The notes under the pieces: generated by a model | Seen by the model: the letters and a program-made list of their open reading frames with translations, nothing else | The model's database searches: none | What the model was told of the DNA's origin: nothing | DNA from: Neopestalotiopsis rosae | Lineage: Eukaryota; Ascomycota; Sordariomycetes; Amphisphaeriales; Sporocadaceae | Direction of reading: 5' to 3' | Length of the DNA: 64,000 bases | Assembly (NCBI GenBank): GCA_023078685.1 | Contig: JALGAS010000004.1 | Span: forward strand, 868,001-932,000 | Program-made: the position numbers and the translations under genes | Shown: positions 21,217-33,564 of the stretch, piece by piece | Position numbering within the stretch: the first letter of the stretch is position 1 | Layout of the letters: each line of letters begins with the position of its first letter

Positions 21217-24200
21217 ATGGCGGATCCGTTGTCCATAACGGGCCTGGCCATCGCCGTCGTTCAGGGAGGATTCCAGCTTTATGCCAGCCTCTCGGAATAC
21301 CTCGACGCCTTGGATGCCAGGTCCGAGGAGCTTGACTTTGCCCGGAGACAGGCTATGGATATGCGGAGATCGCTAGAGATCATCGAACAGCTCGCGCCCA
21401 AACTCACTTCAAAACATGCAGCGTCGTCATCGTTTCTTGAATCATTTCTACGGTCCTGTGAGGTCGACATAAAAGCATTGAATGACCTACTACTGGAACT
21501 AACTGGACCTGAACCATCTGGAGAGGGCTTGAGACACCGCTTGCATCGAGTCCAGATACGAGCGAAGAAACTGACCTTTCCTCTCAATAGGTCTAAAATG
21601 GATCGGTTGGAGAAACGTTTGGCGATAGCAAACGGAAACCTTGATACCGCTCTTAGTACTGCGAACCTGTGAGTCCGGGTCCATTCCTGTCACAAGAATG
21701 TGGCTCACACCTACTCCAGTGAAGTCTCTCTTGCCATCCAAGACCATGTCTCCGATATGGGCCAGCTCTTGACAGTCATGGTTGGTGCAAATACCGGCGA
21801 GGCAAGAATCGCGAGCTCCATTCAAGCCTTGTCATACCAAGGTCGTTCTTCCATCGGCTCAGAGGTGAAGTGCCCTCGAATGACAATAATTACCACATGA
21901 GTTGCACTGACGATGATTCTAGTCATTTGACGGCAGAAACACGTTGCTTCAGCTCGTTTCAAAGCCAGATTATCTGAGATCAACAATAGAAGAATTGCAG
22001 GCATACGGTCAGCAGCCTGTACAGAACTCATGGCCATTGTCAGATTCAATCTGTTCCTGTAGACCCCGCCGAACGCTCGTCAGACAGCGCCAGACTTGGT
22101 CTTCCTTCGCTCTATCTTCTGAAAAGCTGTCTTCCACAGCTCACAATCCGGAATGCCAGTTTTTCGGTTTTACGGGAACGAAACAGACCTTCGGAATGAC
22201 TTTAGAGTATACTGGCTTGAGATCATTGTTTCATAAGGCCATTCAAGTGTCGTTCCACATGACCTTTGGCGCCGGGGGCTTAAGTGTCAATCCAGGGATC
22301 AGTTATATTCCTGTGGTGGATCACAAAGCCGCTCCTGCATTCCGTATGGTCAGTCTACTCCCGGGCATTCGGCAGAGCTCAGATGATAGGATTAGTTCCG
22401 ATATACCCAACGGTATCAGAATTGTCATTACCAACATCCTACTACTATATAGTCAAGGAAGAGCATCACCAAGGGATACCGACAGGGGCGGGCGCTCTCT
22501 GATGCACCGTTTGGCCGTTGTCATGGCAAGTTCTTCCCAGCCACTTATTCAGAATAATGCTCGAGAAAACTGATCTTGTTTTTGTGAAACCTCATTAACT
22601 ATGAACAGAGCAATATACAGACGAACGGTTTCAATGACCAAAACAAGGATATCAAAACACTGGCCTTGATATCCGTAAAGAAGTTGATTTCAAATGGTGT
22701 GCCAGCCATGGCGCACGACCACGGTGGACAGTAAGTTGTCTATCAATTTTGGTGCGATAGTGTGCGCTAAATTTGCAAACACTATAAAGGTCCCCCGCTC
22801 TATTGTATCTTCAGGGTCTCGATTACGGTGACTTCGGACCTCTGCTCGCCTCCGCGCTTATCTCTGCAGAACCTGATGGAACATTATTCTCCTCCGAACG
22901 TGGACGATATGGGTGCGTCTCAAACAACATGAAGCTGGCAGTCTTCCCTCGGTGGCCTATTTTGGCAGAAGGTACGATTGCTCTGTTCGCTGCTGGACTT
23001 TATTGACTGTATCGTGCAGCCGCCGAATATGGTCAACTGTGTTCTGCCATTGCCAAGAGCGATCAAACTGCTGTTTCCACGATACTGGCGGCCAAATCCT
23101 CAGCTCTACACGAACGCAACGTTTTCGGCCAAAGTCCTCTTCATCTCGCTACACGTCATCCATCTTGCCTGCGGCTGCTGCTTCAAGCGATTGGTGGCGA
23201 CGAATCACTTTTGAATATCACAGATGAAGGCTCACAGTCACCACTAGATTACGTCATCAATGATAGAAAACCCGAGTCTATAGAATCCCTCAAACTTTTG
23301 CTCGAGGCAGACTGTGCTATCTGGCAGAGCCACTCGCTTAATATCGGAGAAAGCTATGAAAAATGGGAACTGTACATCGAGGCAATGAAAAACCGACGCG
23401 AAAGATTGAAACACCTGGCCATCAAAGTATTCGATGACATGGAAATCGAAACTCACGGACTGGAGGGAGAGACTGTTTTGGATGGGAAAGCTGCTGTTGT
23501 CTGGCGATTGCTGCTTGATAAAGGCATAACAGTCCCTCAATCCTTGAGTCCGGTGCGTCAATACTCCGAAAGACGCAACTATACCATGTATCACCAAGTG
23601 AAAAGCGTGAGAGAGCTTGAAAAGCTTTGGACGCTCAATTTTCGGGACATCAATATGCTCAATGACGAAGGCATGCCCCCGTTGATGAATTGGCAACTAG
23701 ACTGCTATTACCGAACTTATGAGTCAAGATGCGAATGGCTCATCAATCATGGTGCAAACCTGGAGGAGTGTCTGAGAAAAAAGGGCCAAGTTGACATCGA
23801 GGCACAACCAATCACAGTGTGTCACAATCTATTTCGACTTCTAGGGATCAACTTTTTGGGACACAAGTACAGCAAAGCCCGCCACCAGGCTCAGCACGGA
23901 CCTACTTCACCACTCCCTGCATTATTGACCCGCAACTTGACATCAGGACAGATCGTGATCGAAAAGCTGTTGTCGTCAACAGTGGACGATGCTTGTGGGT
24001 GCAAGTGCTCCAGGGAAGGCTGCACATCATTTGTGTGGTTCCTGAAATACTTGCCTGTATTTGCAAATGGAAGGAAGAGATCATTGCATATGTTTAATTG
24101 GTGGTTGTCCGAGGAAACTCAACCAGCCTGGCTCGCAGATCCGATTGAAGTGTTCACCAAGTCCTTTGGCTCGATCATGTCGCAGAACCATCTCTCAGAC

Positions 24201-24680
24201 GCCGTGAGATGTTTGACTCACGCAGCTTTGGGAGTCAAGCATACATGTTGCGAGGCTGTAGTTATGAGGTCTTCATCCGGTTCTTTGGCCTTGGATCCTT
24301 ACAATCGTCAGCATATGAGCGCCGAAGAGACAAATGAGCTAGAGTCCGAGCAGGCATCACTGGTTGAATTGCTGGATAGCTTAGTGATTGAATTCGGAGA
24401 AAAGTCTCTGGAAGACCGAGACGGCGAACCTTTGTGGCGTGCAGATCCAGGCGAGTTCTGGAGCGAAATTTGGGCTTCAAGGATGAATGGCGTCATTAAA
24501 GACCTCGATGGCGCTGATCTGACCTCGGAAGAAATACGAGCAGCAGAGGATATAGGAGTAGAATGGAAGTCGCGGTCGCCAAAGCCGGAAAGACCTTCAT
24601 CCACAAAGCGCCGTCGGGACAACCTTACGTTTGAAGAGTTCAAGGAAGAGGTGGATCGCATCATGTCAGAATGCAAATAA
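21217..24680 (+). CDS. Ankyrin-repeat protein with fungal STAND-like N-terminal domain
   Basis: Six exons: 21217-21668, 21720-21864, 21923-22525, 22609-22730, 22790-22971, 23020-24680, giving 1054 aa. The N-terminus MADPLSITGLAIAVVQGG plus coiled helices (about residues 1-165) is the fungal domain found in front of NACHT and ankyrin proteins. A Cys/Arg element (CSCRPRR), a conserved block FHMTFGAGGLSVNP, and then degenerate ankyrin repeats follow, the clearest being ERNVFGQSPLHLATRHPSCLRLLL and DEGSQSPLDYVIN. Further on is a CGCKCSREGC cluster typical of this family. No NTPase motif is present. The third intron has a GC donor (ATG/GCAAGT), the only one that keeps frame. Such proteins are numerous in Sordariomycetes and their role is unknown; self/non-self or signalling roles are speculative. 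Convergent with the Zn2Cys6 gene. Confidence 0.78.
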
Positions 24681-24856
24681 ACGAGGCAGACACTGTTCAT
24701 TTCTATGGGTCTGGCATTCTCCAGACTCATATCGGGTTCAGATCCCACATCCATGCTTGCTCCGTTTCTGTAAAAGCATACACTTCAGTCATCGGTAGCA
24801 CACCCTGCCCTTCATGTGTACCTTGTTCCGAAGAAGATGAAACCACTGAGACCATG

Positions 24857-27133
24857 TCAGCTGCAATCAATTGGAGTCATGAAAGCTTTGCACAACTTAC
24901 ACTTTTCAAATTCGATAAACGCCTCCATCATCGCAGGGTCCTGGCGAAAATCCCACCCTGACGTTGGTGGAGATCTAGTGAGCGCCTCTCCAAGCACCCC
25001 GTCAGTGTGAGCAAGGCCCACACCCTGGTGAACAGGCGAAGCGACCACTGCAGCTGGCGGCACTACAGGGCTATCAGCTCTTGCCGACGGGCCTGCAACG
25101 GGTTCCTGTCTCCTCGGGGTGTCGAGCATAAAATGTAGCTCTTTCTCCATCAAGAGCTTGGTCAATCGTTGCAACAATTCGAGCCCTTGAGCAGCGACCG
25201 CGGATGTCGCCTTCAGGTTGATCTGCATGGCCATGATCTTGTGAAGACCGACCTTTGCCTCGTGCGCTCGCAGACTGAGAGGGTCCAGGCTGGCCATGAT
25301 GCTCAACGTCACGCCGGCGGTGAAGAGGTGCATGCTGGCAAAGGGCGCGGCATACGTGACCGTGGCCGAGCGAAACGGCGTCGCTTCCGTCGTCTCGGCG
25401 ATTTCGAGGGCGGCTGCGCGACAGGCTTCGACCGAGTTTCGGAACGGATCGTTCGGCAAATCCCGCGGCGAGACCATCTGGTACAAGAGCAGAGGTCTGT
25501 GGACCAGAATTCGCAGGTTCTCATAGGCCAGCTTGAGAGCGAGAGTCTGGAGGTAAAGTACATGCTCCTCAAAAGTTTTGCCAATTGCCTTGATGTCCTT
25601 GTCTAAAGCTTCTGGGCTCTGATGCCAAGACTTTCGCGTGGAAACCAGGTCTAGTGGGAACAGTGAATCATTCTTCCATCCCAGTAACAGACTTTCAATC
25701 TCGGCGATCTTCTGTATCTGACCTTGCAAGTCCTCTGCGGTAGCCTTATTCCCACTTTTCGATTTGGCATGAGAGCTGTAGAGTTCCTCCAGAGTGTATT
25801 GTGTAAGCGTGGATAGCTTCGACATGGCATATTTGTAGGCTAGAAGTGCGCAGCTCCAGTCACGTGGGTGAGCTGGATCCTTGTGATACAGATCCAGGCG
25901 GTCCACGTTGCACTCACTACGTGGTATGGTCGAGGAATATCCATACAACATGCAGCAGAATGTTTCGAGTTCAAAAAGAGCCCACCAGCACCGTTTCTTG
26001 GTTTCGTTGGCGTGAGTGTCGGAGTAGGAGGCATCGCTGCCCGCGCGATGTAGATTCAGAGCCAGGGCAAGCCGCAGAGCGCAGCCACAGATGGGCCAAG
26101 CTAGCCCTGACTGACCCTGGAACACGTAATAACTGGCCATTAATACGCACGTTTGCGCGGCTTCCAGCGTGCCTAAAGACACTATATCAAGGAGGTTTTG
26201 CTTCAAGGCGGCAAATATATCACGCCTCAGAGCATCGGGATCAACGCCATATCCCTTGAGCAACCGACGGCGGTGATTCCCGACGTACTGGGCTCCCATG
26301 GCAGCGACTGTCGATACTAGAGCAAGAAAAGCGTCGGTAGTGCGGTTAGTCGGGCGCTCTTGACCACTGTACAGCTCTTCGAATCGCTGTCGGAAGTCGG
26401 TTTGAAAGAAAACGAGCGTGAACCAATGTACGCGGTCAAAGTATGTATCGATCAACAGTCTGGCGGCTTCATAGTCGGGGAGAAGCGCAATGAGTGCGAG
26501 TGCAGTCGTTGACTGTGTGTTGGATGGTGTGCTCGATTGAGCAGGCTCAACCGACTCAAGCACATTGCCATGAGAAGAATGCAGCGATGCCCCATCAGGC
26601 CTTTCGTCATTTGCGGGCGTGGAAACTCTATCATCAGCTCGATTCGAAGCCCCAGCACTGCTTCCAGTGGTCGACCTGTGGAATTCAAATGCCTGGTTTC
26701 GAATTAGCCAACGCGAGAAATTGCAGATCAAGCGATGCTGACCCTTTGCATAAACGCCGAAGTCGAGCTCAAATCCTTCATGTCCGGCACTTGTAGACTC
26801 GCCCTAGTTGCTTCTTCTTCGGGTACGCTGAATGGTACTTGGTCAACATTGGACGCTGCAGATGAAGCTCTGCGCTCATGATACCCGGTGTTGCGTATAG
26901 GGTGAGGCCGTCTCACGGCAGGCCTTTGACGACTGACGGTGAGGCGGCGAGATGGGTCATCGACGCAGTCTAGGCCAGCTCGCGTGCAGAGGATACATGG
27001 TCTTTCTACGTCGCACTAGCCAGTGTCAGTGTGTTGTAGATTGACAACGTGGTGCTGGAATGACTCTCACTTTGAGCTTTTGCGAGCGACAACGTCGACA
27101 CGCATTGGTCACTTTTCTTCGACGAGTCTGCAT
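24857..27133 (-). CDS. Zn2Cys6 transcription factor with fungal-specific TF domain
   Basis: Three exons: 27133-27071, 27015-26743, 26692-24857, giving 723 aa. The binuclear cluster spans intron 1: Cys12, 15, 22, 28, 31 and 38 in the order CX2CX6CX5CX2CX6C (ACRRCRSQKLKC, then CDVERPCILCTRAGLDC). A Ser-rich linker follows, then the fungal_trans middle homology region (FDRVHWFTLVFFQTDF..., GLAWPICGCALRLALALNLHR, KKRCWWALFELE). It is nuclear and expected to bind paired CGG triplets as a dimer. The ATG at 27133 directly precedes the cluster; sequence just upstream looks like an intron end (pyrimidines, TATGCAG), so an additional 5' exon is possible. It could regulate neighbouring genes (P450, MFS, peroxidase), but proximity is the only evidence. 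Confidence 0.88.
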
Positions 27134-27772
27134 AGATAGAAAAATGACAGACAGGGGTTATGTCAGCGTTCCTGGATGAATGATGTGTTGTCGACAGAAA
27201 GCTCGGAAGCCTGATCATATTCGTTGGAAGTCGGAACATGTAGTCGAAAGAGACGGATATCAGCTGGGGTTTCCCCACAAACCTCCCATACGATCTCCAC
27301 ACATCTGGCTCAAGTGATTGTTCAGTGGCGGAGACGCTCTAGATGGATAGCGATACGGTGGACTACCACCGGAACTTGACCATACGGTTCTTTCAAAGCC
27401 GCAGTAGCGCTTCTGGCCAGCGCACTTGATGGTAACCGTTGGTACCTGCTTAAGTATATACTTTTTACCTCTCCTTCGACCTCTGAACGGAGTTCCGAGA
27501 AGTCAATGCCAACTGGTTGAGCATTACTAGCGTTGTACTTTGCGCGCCACTATCTGTACGCCTTGGTCCGGGGTGTTTGGTGTGCTAAAGTATGTAAGAA
27601 GGTCTGTACCTAGGTAGTAAGCTAGGGCAGACTACTATGGTATCTGAGATTTATATTCAGGGAGCCGTTAGCCAGCTCAAAATCACCAAAACGTATATAT
27701 GAGAAAGGGATAATGCGGGGCGAGACGCCCGTGTTCGAAATTAATAATTATTGTCTAAATGTAAAAGGTTGT
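27134..27772. other. Intergenic, no gene seen
   Basis: The promoter of the Zn2Cys6 gene and the 3' flank of the peroxidase gene, both on the minus strand. Short minus frames around 27006-27302 lack an in-frame link to the zinc exon. Confidence 0.5.
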
Positions 27773-28677
27773 TTATACTGCGACAGCTTGGACAGCAGTG
27801 AGCATTGTGACCACCTCGGCCAAACTGTGGCTGCCTTTGACAAAGCCCTCGGCGTACGGGATGCGCTCCTCCTCTGTAAGGTCTGTTAGTAAGTTCATCA
27901 TAACATATCTTTCACGCAGCCATGCCCCAGCCATGACCGAGTATCACTCAAGGGTCACTCACCAAAAAGTACTCTCGCGTAATCCTTGGGAACTCCACCA
28001 GCAGTCGCGTTCCAGAAAGCCGTCAGGAAAACGCTAGTCTCACCCAGACTACCAGAAAGGCCGGCGGCAGTCAAGTTGAAGCCGGGGTTGATGAGCTTGG
28101 CATCCCGGACACGGGCGGCACGGGCCCGAGCCGCAATTTCCACAGTAATGACGGGCGAAGTAAAGGGAATACGAATGCCGTAGCGCGCGGCGGTGGCGGC
28201 CCAGATGAGGGGGTTAAAGTGCAAGTCGTCGCCAAAGAAGGCGTCGTTGCGCGACAGGGAGCCGTCGTGCTCAATGGCGTTGTGGTGGGCCAAGTCCTGC
28301 AGGTTGAAGGTCGAGCTGTTGCCCGTGGTCGAGACGGCCAGGGCCGACTGGGTGATGCTGATGAAGGACTCGGTCGAGAAGCCCATGGCGGCCTCAAAGG
28401 CGGACTGGATAGTGGCCAGGTCAATGTTCTTGCCGTCGTGCGGGAGCCATCCGTGATTGGCCATGGCGTTGAGCATTGGGCACGGCGAACGGCCTGGAAG
28501 GAAGAAGAGATATTATGTCAGTCAAGTCGACTGAGGCCTCGATATGCGTATAGAATTGGCGGACTCACTGTCGCCCAGACCCGCCGGCTTCCAGGCATGG
28601 CCAGCAGGAGCTGACAAGGCCGTCACAGCAACAAACCCGCTGGAGGCAAGGCCCAGCATACTGATTTGAAAACGCAT
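27773..28677 (-). CDS. Secreted heme-thiolate peroxidase (chloroperoxidase/peroxygenase family)
   Basis: Three exons: 28677-28569, 28493-27963, 27873-27773, giving 246 aa. A signal peptide covers about the first 20-28 residues (MRFQISMLGLASSGFVAVTA). The proximal heme motif SRSPCPMLNAMANHGWLPHD includes Cys41 as the thiolate ligand (PCP), and IEHDGSLSR carries the distal acid of the family. These enzymes use hydrogen peroxide to halogenate or oxygenate organic substrates outside the cell, and some resemble short unspecific peroxygenases. The last exon was deduced from a GTGAGT donor in codon phase 1; it gives the usual LF-EEERIPYAEGF ending. Introns are 75 and 89 nt. Substrate is not predictable. 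Confidence 0.9.
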
Positions 28678-31600
28678 TTTGACTTGAGATGTTGATCGAA
28701 CGAGTGTGAGTTGTATATTGAGCAACAGCTATATGGTGAATGAGTGGACGGCCGTTGAATTAGCAGAGCATTTTCGACAACCTAGAAACAAACCAGCCAA
28801 GAGGCAGGCACATCTAGGGACGGGCCCATTGCTATATGTATAACCCAAGGATCTCTCGGGAATCACGAAAAGACCGGGGCCCTTTCTCGTCGATGGAGGA
28901 CCCGTTCCTTCTCTAGGTCAGACCCGGTTCTCTCGGGAAGCCTTTGCGCCGTCGAAGGGTCTCCCGTGAGAGATCTACTACTACTGCGTAGAGTCTTCCA
29001 TCACCTGAAGAAAAACCCCTGATTATGATGATATGGGAGAAGAAAAGATTGTGTCTAGCGTAGGTTGCAGTGAGATTCCAATGTCCCGGGTGGATCAAGC
29101 TCTCGGGGAAACGAGCCTGTCACAGCGGCAGTATTGACAAGCTAGTAGACGTTTTCCTCAGCGCGGCCTAGCTCCCACTCATCTCACCATGCAAGCGTCT
29201 GCTATAAACGCTATAAACGTGAAAGATCGCCAATGAGGATCGGCAACATTAGCCTTTGTGTCCGCTCGTCCTCTGCTGGGGGTCCAGTGTCGAGTGGTCA
29301 AGGTCAACGTTGGGCTGCGGCCGCACCGGTAGTTTACAACTAGGAACCTGCCAAAATGCCCTGTTCAATCACTCTATTTTCTACGCATCACCTGTGCCTT
29401 GTGCTACCAAGAGCGCATTTACGAAATCACGTTCATGGTAGCACGCAGCATGCATATATATGCATGGAAAGCATGGCACATCCCCGGGACAATTCCGAAT
29501 ACAAGCTTCAATGATTCTCAAGGATTTTCTAGTCTCATGCCGTCTGCAAAATTGCGATAAAAGGGTGGGTGCTTGAATAACTTCACAAGACTGCTTACAA
29601 ATAGACACACAATCAGAAAGTCAGAATGAAATGGAGATTCCACGGAGATCTGAACAAAACAGAAACCCACCTTTTTTCGAGATCGGACGCCAAGAGCCGA
29701 AAATCAAAGCCGCTGAGGGTCAGGGCATCTCCAGAAACTAATTTAGTGAAATGGCAACCAAAAGGAGCCCAAGCTGTCGGGAACAGACGAAATAGCCTCT
29801 GATCCTGCTTCTTAGCACCGGGCGCTACTTTGAGGGCCACCACCTTTGATTCTTGACTATTAAACATCAATGCGCATTGTGCATTCAACGATAGGATACA
29901 AGAAGAACCAGCCAGCCACAGTTGTCATTGCTCGGACCATTGCTTGATGCTCTCTGCAGGATAAGCGCATTCAGCTTGCGCCAGAGAAATCCTGGTCTGC
30001 GGTGTAACGGCGCACAACCTAGGATCCCAGGACGTGACTTGAGAAATATAGTACAGAGTCCAGATGGCGCCACAGATAGCTGAAGAGGAAAATAAATCAG
30101 CGCCAATCTGTTCTCATCGCCTCGCTTCTATCCCGGTTAGTCGCACACTAAGAAATGAAGGGCAAGGTTATTACGGTTTTTCGTGCATATAAAAATCTTG
30201 GACCACAGCTGTAGGCTCTCGCAGTGTCCATGGATCCCAGCTTCGCGATAACAATCAGCTTTGTCTGCGCAACAGCCACCAGGACAGTGTTTTGTGGATG
30301 TTCATGGACAAGGAGTCATCGCACGTTGGTGAGGATTTAAGGGCCAAAACGCAGTAAAGAGTTGATGAGAAAGTAAGAAGGCGTGATGAATGCAGAAATA
30401 GAATCGATTGGGGTCGGAATAGAGTCAAATAGTCTACCGACGAATATACGCTTCATCTCCGTTCCCAGGCAATTTCAAAGCCACCAACCAAACGTCCTCA
30501 ATCGATAGTTATGTTACATTTCGAGCTTGTCCAGCAATAAATCCATGGCGTCCCTGTCCATGTTTGCGCATGACTTCCAGGGCACCGGCCAAACACTTTC
30601 TACTAGCCAGTTCAATGTTCAGTAACCAGTCGATAACAGCTATCCATTCTAGTTTTCGATCCGCCCCCAGAATGACCCCATGGCGACTTGTGTCAATGGT
30701 TTCGGGCTTGTTGTAAAGTTTGCAGGCAATCTTGTATATGGGATCATGCTCTCTTATCACAGCGTTCGCAGGAATCAGCGACTCACAGAAAAATGGCCCA
30801 GGCAGACTGGTTCCTGGCAACTTGAAGAGAGCAAGAAGTGTCCCCTTTACCTCGAGTGCAGACCGCGAGGTTCTTGTTACCGCCTCCATGATCCGAATCA
30901 ATATTATTAAATACCTGGCTCAATGGAAGTGAGAGGTTATCACGAGACCTCGATCACTACGAACATGAAATGGAACTGTGTTACTTCAATTTTCGAAAAG
31001 AGTGTTCTACTCTATCGCTGACGAAGAGCACCTGACGCATCGAGACATTTCTACGTTTTAGATGGTCTCGCCATTCAGAAGTCACGTCAATGGGCATCTC
31101 TCTCATCCAGCTGCAATAAAGGGTGTCAACGTTGATAAGGTGCTGTCGTTGGTTCGTGACTAACGAAGACCGGCCTTTTGGCCTCGGACATTGTATTTCA
31201 GAATGGTCAAAGAAGTTAGAAACATATGGAGTACACCGAAAAAGATAAGAAAGCACCAATGTTAGTTTCAGGTTTGGACGACACCTTGCTGAGTTGCAGT
31301 TCAAACCTAATTATATTGTATCGCGAGAAATTGTAAAGCTATGTACTTCTCTTAAAAAAGTCATGAATTTCGCCGAAGGATTTTGACAGCTTGATTGACC
31401 ACCCTCTCCATCACCATTGTACGACCCGGCACGACAACTTCCATCTGGAGTGTTATTTTTTCTTTTCGAAAAAAATATATATACATTATTCTTTTTGGCT
31501 AATCCTGAGTTTCGTTACATCTTCCGAGCACGATTTACGATTTACACCTAGATATACGTTCCCGTTTGGTGTCAAGGACGAATTGAACTATGAAAGATAT

Positions 31601-31781
31601 AATTACAAAAGTCGAATTGGACCAAGTGAGCCTTGGATCTCGTCTACGTTGTCTGTGTAATGTGGTAATTACGCAGTCCAATACATATGGGCTTCCTGTA
31701 ACATGAACATTGTACACCACGATATTGGAAATGCTTTCATTGTCACAAAGGGCTACTAGTAGGCCTTCTCTATCTTTCCAA
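28678..31781. other. 3.1-kb gene-poor region
   Basis: Apart from a doubtful two-exon ORF at 30509-31106, no frame has a motif or plausible exon structure. The left edge is the peroxidase promoter. A CTATAAACG duplication occurs near 29203. The right edge (31390-31560) is AT-rich. No transposon ORF or terminal repeat was recognised. Confidence 0.45.
30509..31106 (-). CDS. Doubtful hypothetical protein
   Basis: Two possible exons, 31106-30985 and 30914-30509, would give 175 aa. The join uses a GTAACA donor and CCAG acceptor and keeps frame; the second exon alone is a 126-codon open frame from an ATG at 30889. I recognise no domain. Composition is protein-like (for example DPIYKIACKLYNKPETID), but in a 3-kb gap a chance ORF or a decayed gene fragment is equally likely. 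Confidence 0.22.
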
Positions 31782-32967
31782 CTATAACTTTGCTTCCTTC
31801 TCCTTCTCCGCCCGCTCCCGCTGCCGCTGCTCGGCAAGCACCTCCTCGCGATCCCTGACTTCAACCTCGGTCGCCGTGCCCTTGGCGAAGCGCACCAGCA
31901 CGACGCGCTCCCAGTCGCCGCCGCGGCCGGTACCCCTGAGCTCCAGACCGGGCTTCTCCAGGCTCAAGACGGCGCGGCCGTCGGGCTGCACCATGGTGGT
32001 CACGGGACTGATGACCTTGTCGGCCCACGGGATCTGCGACGTGGCCTGCTTGAGCGCCTTGGGGTGGGTCGCCGTGGGCGTCTTGTGCAGGAAGTCGAGG
32101 AGCCTCTGGCGCTGCGCCTCGTAGTGCTGGGCTGCGGCGGTCTCGGACGACCTGGCGGGCGCGGGGCCGGTGCAGTGCTGCGAGACTAGCGTTAGGAGAA
32201 AGGCCTGTGGTGGAAACAGGATGACCTCGCCTCGTTTCTGGCGTGCGAGCCAGGTTGAGGCATCTTCAAAGACAGACGTTGTGATTTCGGTGCCGTCTGG
32301 GGTTGGAAGGACTGCTTCTGACTGGCTGGCTGCCGCGGCGATGTCGGATGCAGCGGGTGAGGATGCTTCTGAGCCGGATAATGGAAGCATGTATAGATAC
32401 ATTTGGGTAGTAAATCTCTTTGGCGTGGCTGGTGGTGTGATCCACCGTGTAAAGGGATGTAGGTTTTCTAAGCGGTCAATAATTAGTTCTTGAACACAAT
32501 GTATCAATGGATGTCATTGAATGTTCACCTAAATCAGCCTCTCCCCCTACAGTCTTCAGCCACTCCTCGAAGGAAATCTCATTGGCATATATCCTCTTCC
32601 TCGCCGCATCTCTCTCCGCAGCCGGCAGACTCAACAAGCCACCGCCAGAGCCCCGGGCAAGCAAGACACCAGTCTCTTCAAACGTTTCCCGGACGGCGCC
32701 CAGCCGATACGGCCGTCCGTCCTGGTGCCGAGCCGGATCATCTGCCAGCGGCACAGCGCCATCGTGGAATTCGGACAAATTACCGCCAGGAAAGACGTGC
32801 GCCGACGCAAAGGCCGACGACGTCTTGACCCGGTGCACCAAGAGCACCTGATTGGTCGGCGACAAGAGTATAAGACTGGCGCTGGGCCGGGGGTCCATGG
32901 GCGGCTTGCCCTTGGGCTTGTCCCCCGAGACGCCCGCATTCGAATAGTGGGCGACGCTGGATGTCAT
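31782..32967 (-). CDS. Nudix hydrolase, NUDT19/acyl-CoA diphosphatase-like
   Basis: Two exons, 32967-32529 and 32467-31782, giving 374 aa. The Nudix box is split by an insertion, as in NUDT19/RP2p: FPGGNLSEFHDG, about 20 residues, then RLGAVRETFEETGVLL. The segment HPFTRWITPPATPKRFTTQMYLYMLP follows, typical of the CoA-diphosphatase subgroup. The likely reaction is hydrolysis of CoA or acyl-CoA diphosphate bonds. The frame is open upstream to 33294 and an ATG at 33165 would add 66 residues, but a TATA box (33096-33103) lies inside that extension, so the ATG at 32967 is preferred. The C-terminus is a Glu/Arg-rich helix. A peroxisomal signal is not evident (ends KEAKL; AKL is a PTS1-like tripeptide, so peroxisomal import is actually possible). 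Confidence 0.85.
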
Positions 32968-33564
32968 GATGACTACGGATTTCGGGCCGCGAGACTGTAT
33001 TAATAATGGGCGATGATGCCCAGTGATGTGCAGGAAGCCGGATGTTGACCGAATCACTTTTCCGGCTGTTTGGGAGGAGAATGAACGCGTCACTGTATTT
33101 ATAGGCTTTTGGACAGATTGAAAATGGCACAAGAGCAAGATGCGCCGTGACAAATTTTGTGACATTTCCAAGCAATAACCTTCCAAATTCGGGGGCGTTC
33201 GAGCCGGTCTCTTATTTAATGGATTTTTGGGAATAGTCGGGCGTTGAGGGCTCAGAGGGCGCGCCGCGAAATTGGAGATGCCGAGGTCTGACACCGGAGT
33301 TGGGGGGCTCTCCCCGCGATTTGGACACCTCTCGAGCTCCCAGCCGCTGATCCCTCAGAGTATGTCACAAGCAATGGTGACAACAGAGGTGGTTGGACAC
33401 TTTTCAAAGCTCAATCAAACGATTTAATAAACAACACGAAATCAATTGATCCCAGATGAATTCTTTGCGAATATCATTAGTGATTTGGGTCTGTTTAGTA
33501 AAAATCAACATGCTATTGAATGCCATATGAGCAAGGTCAATTATGTAAAGCAAATTGGGTATCA
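32968..33564. other. Intergenic between NUDT19-like gene and slx4
   Basis: The promoter of the Nudix gene with its TATA box, and the 3' flank of slx4. No separate gene was seen. Confidence 0.5.
33096..33103 (-). promoter_or_regulatory. TATA box (TATAAATA on minus strand)
   Basis: It lies about 130 bases upstream of the ATG at 32967 and decides the start of the NUDT19-like gene, since a longer ORF would run through it. Confidence 0.45.

Noticed and set aside
15158..28677. A complete secondary-metabolite gene cluster
   Set aside because: Tailoring-type genes and a regulator are present, but no PKS, NRPS, terpene synthase or DMATS is seen; only a module or edge can be proposed.
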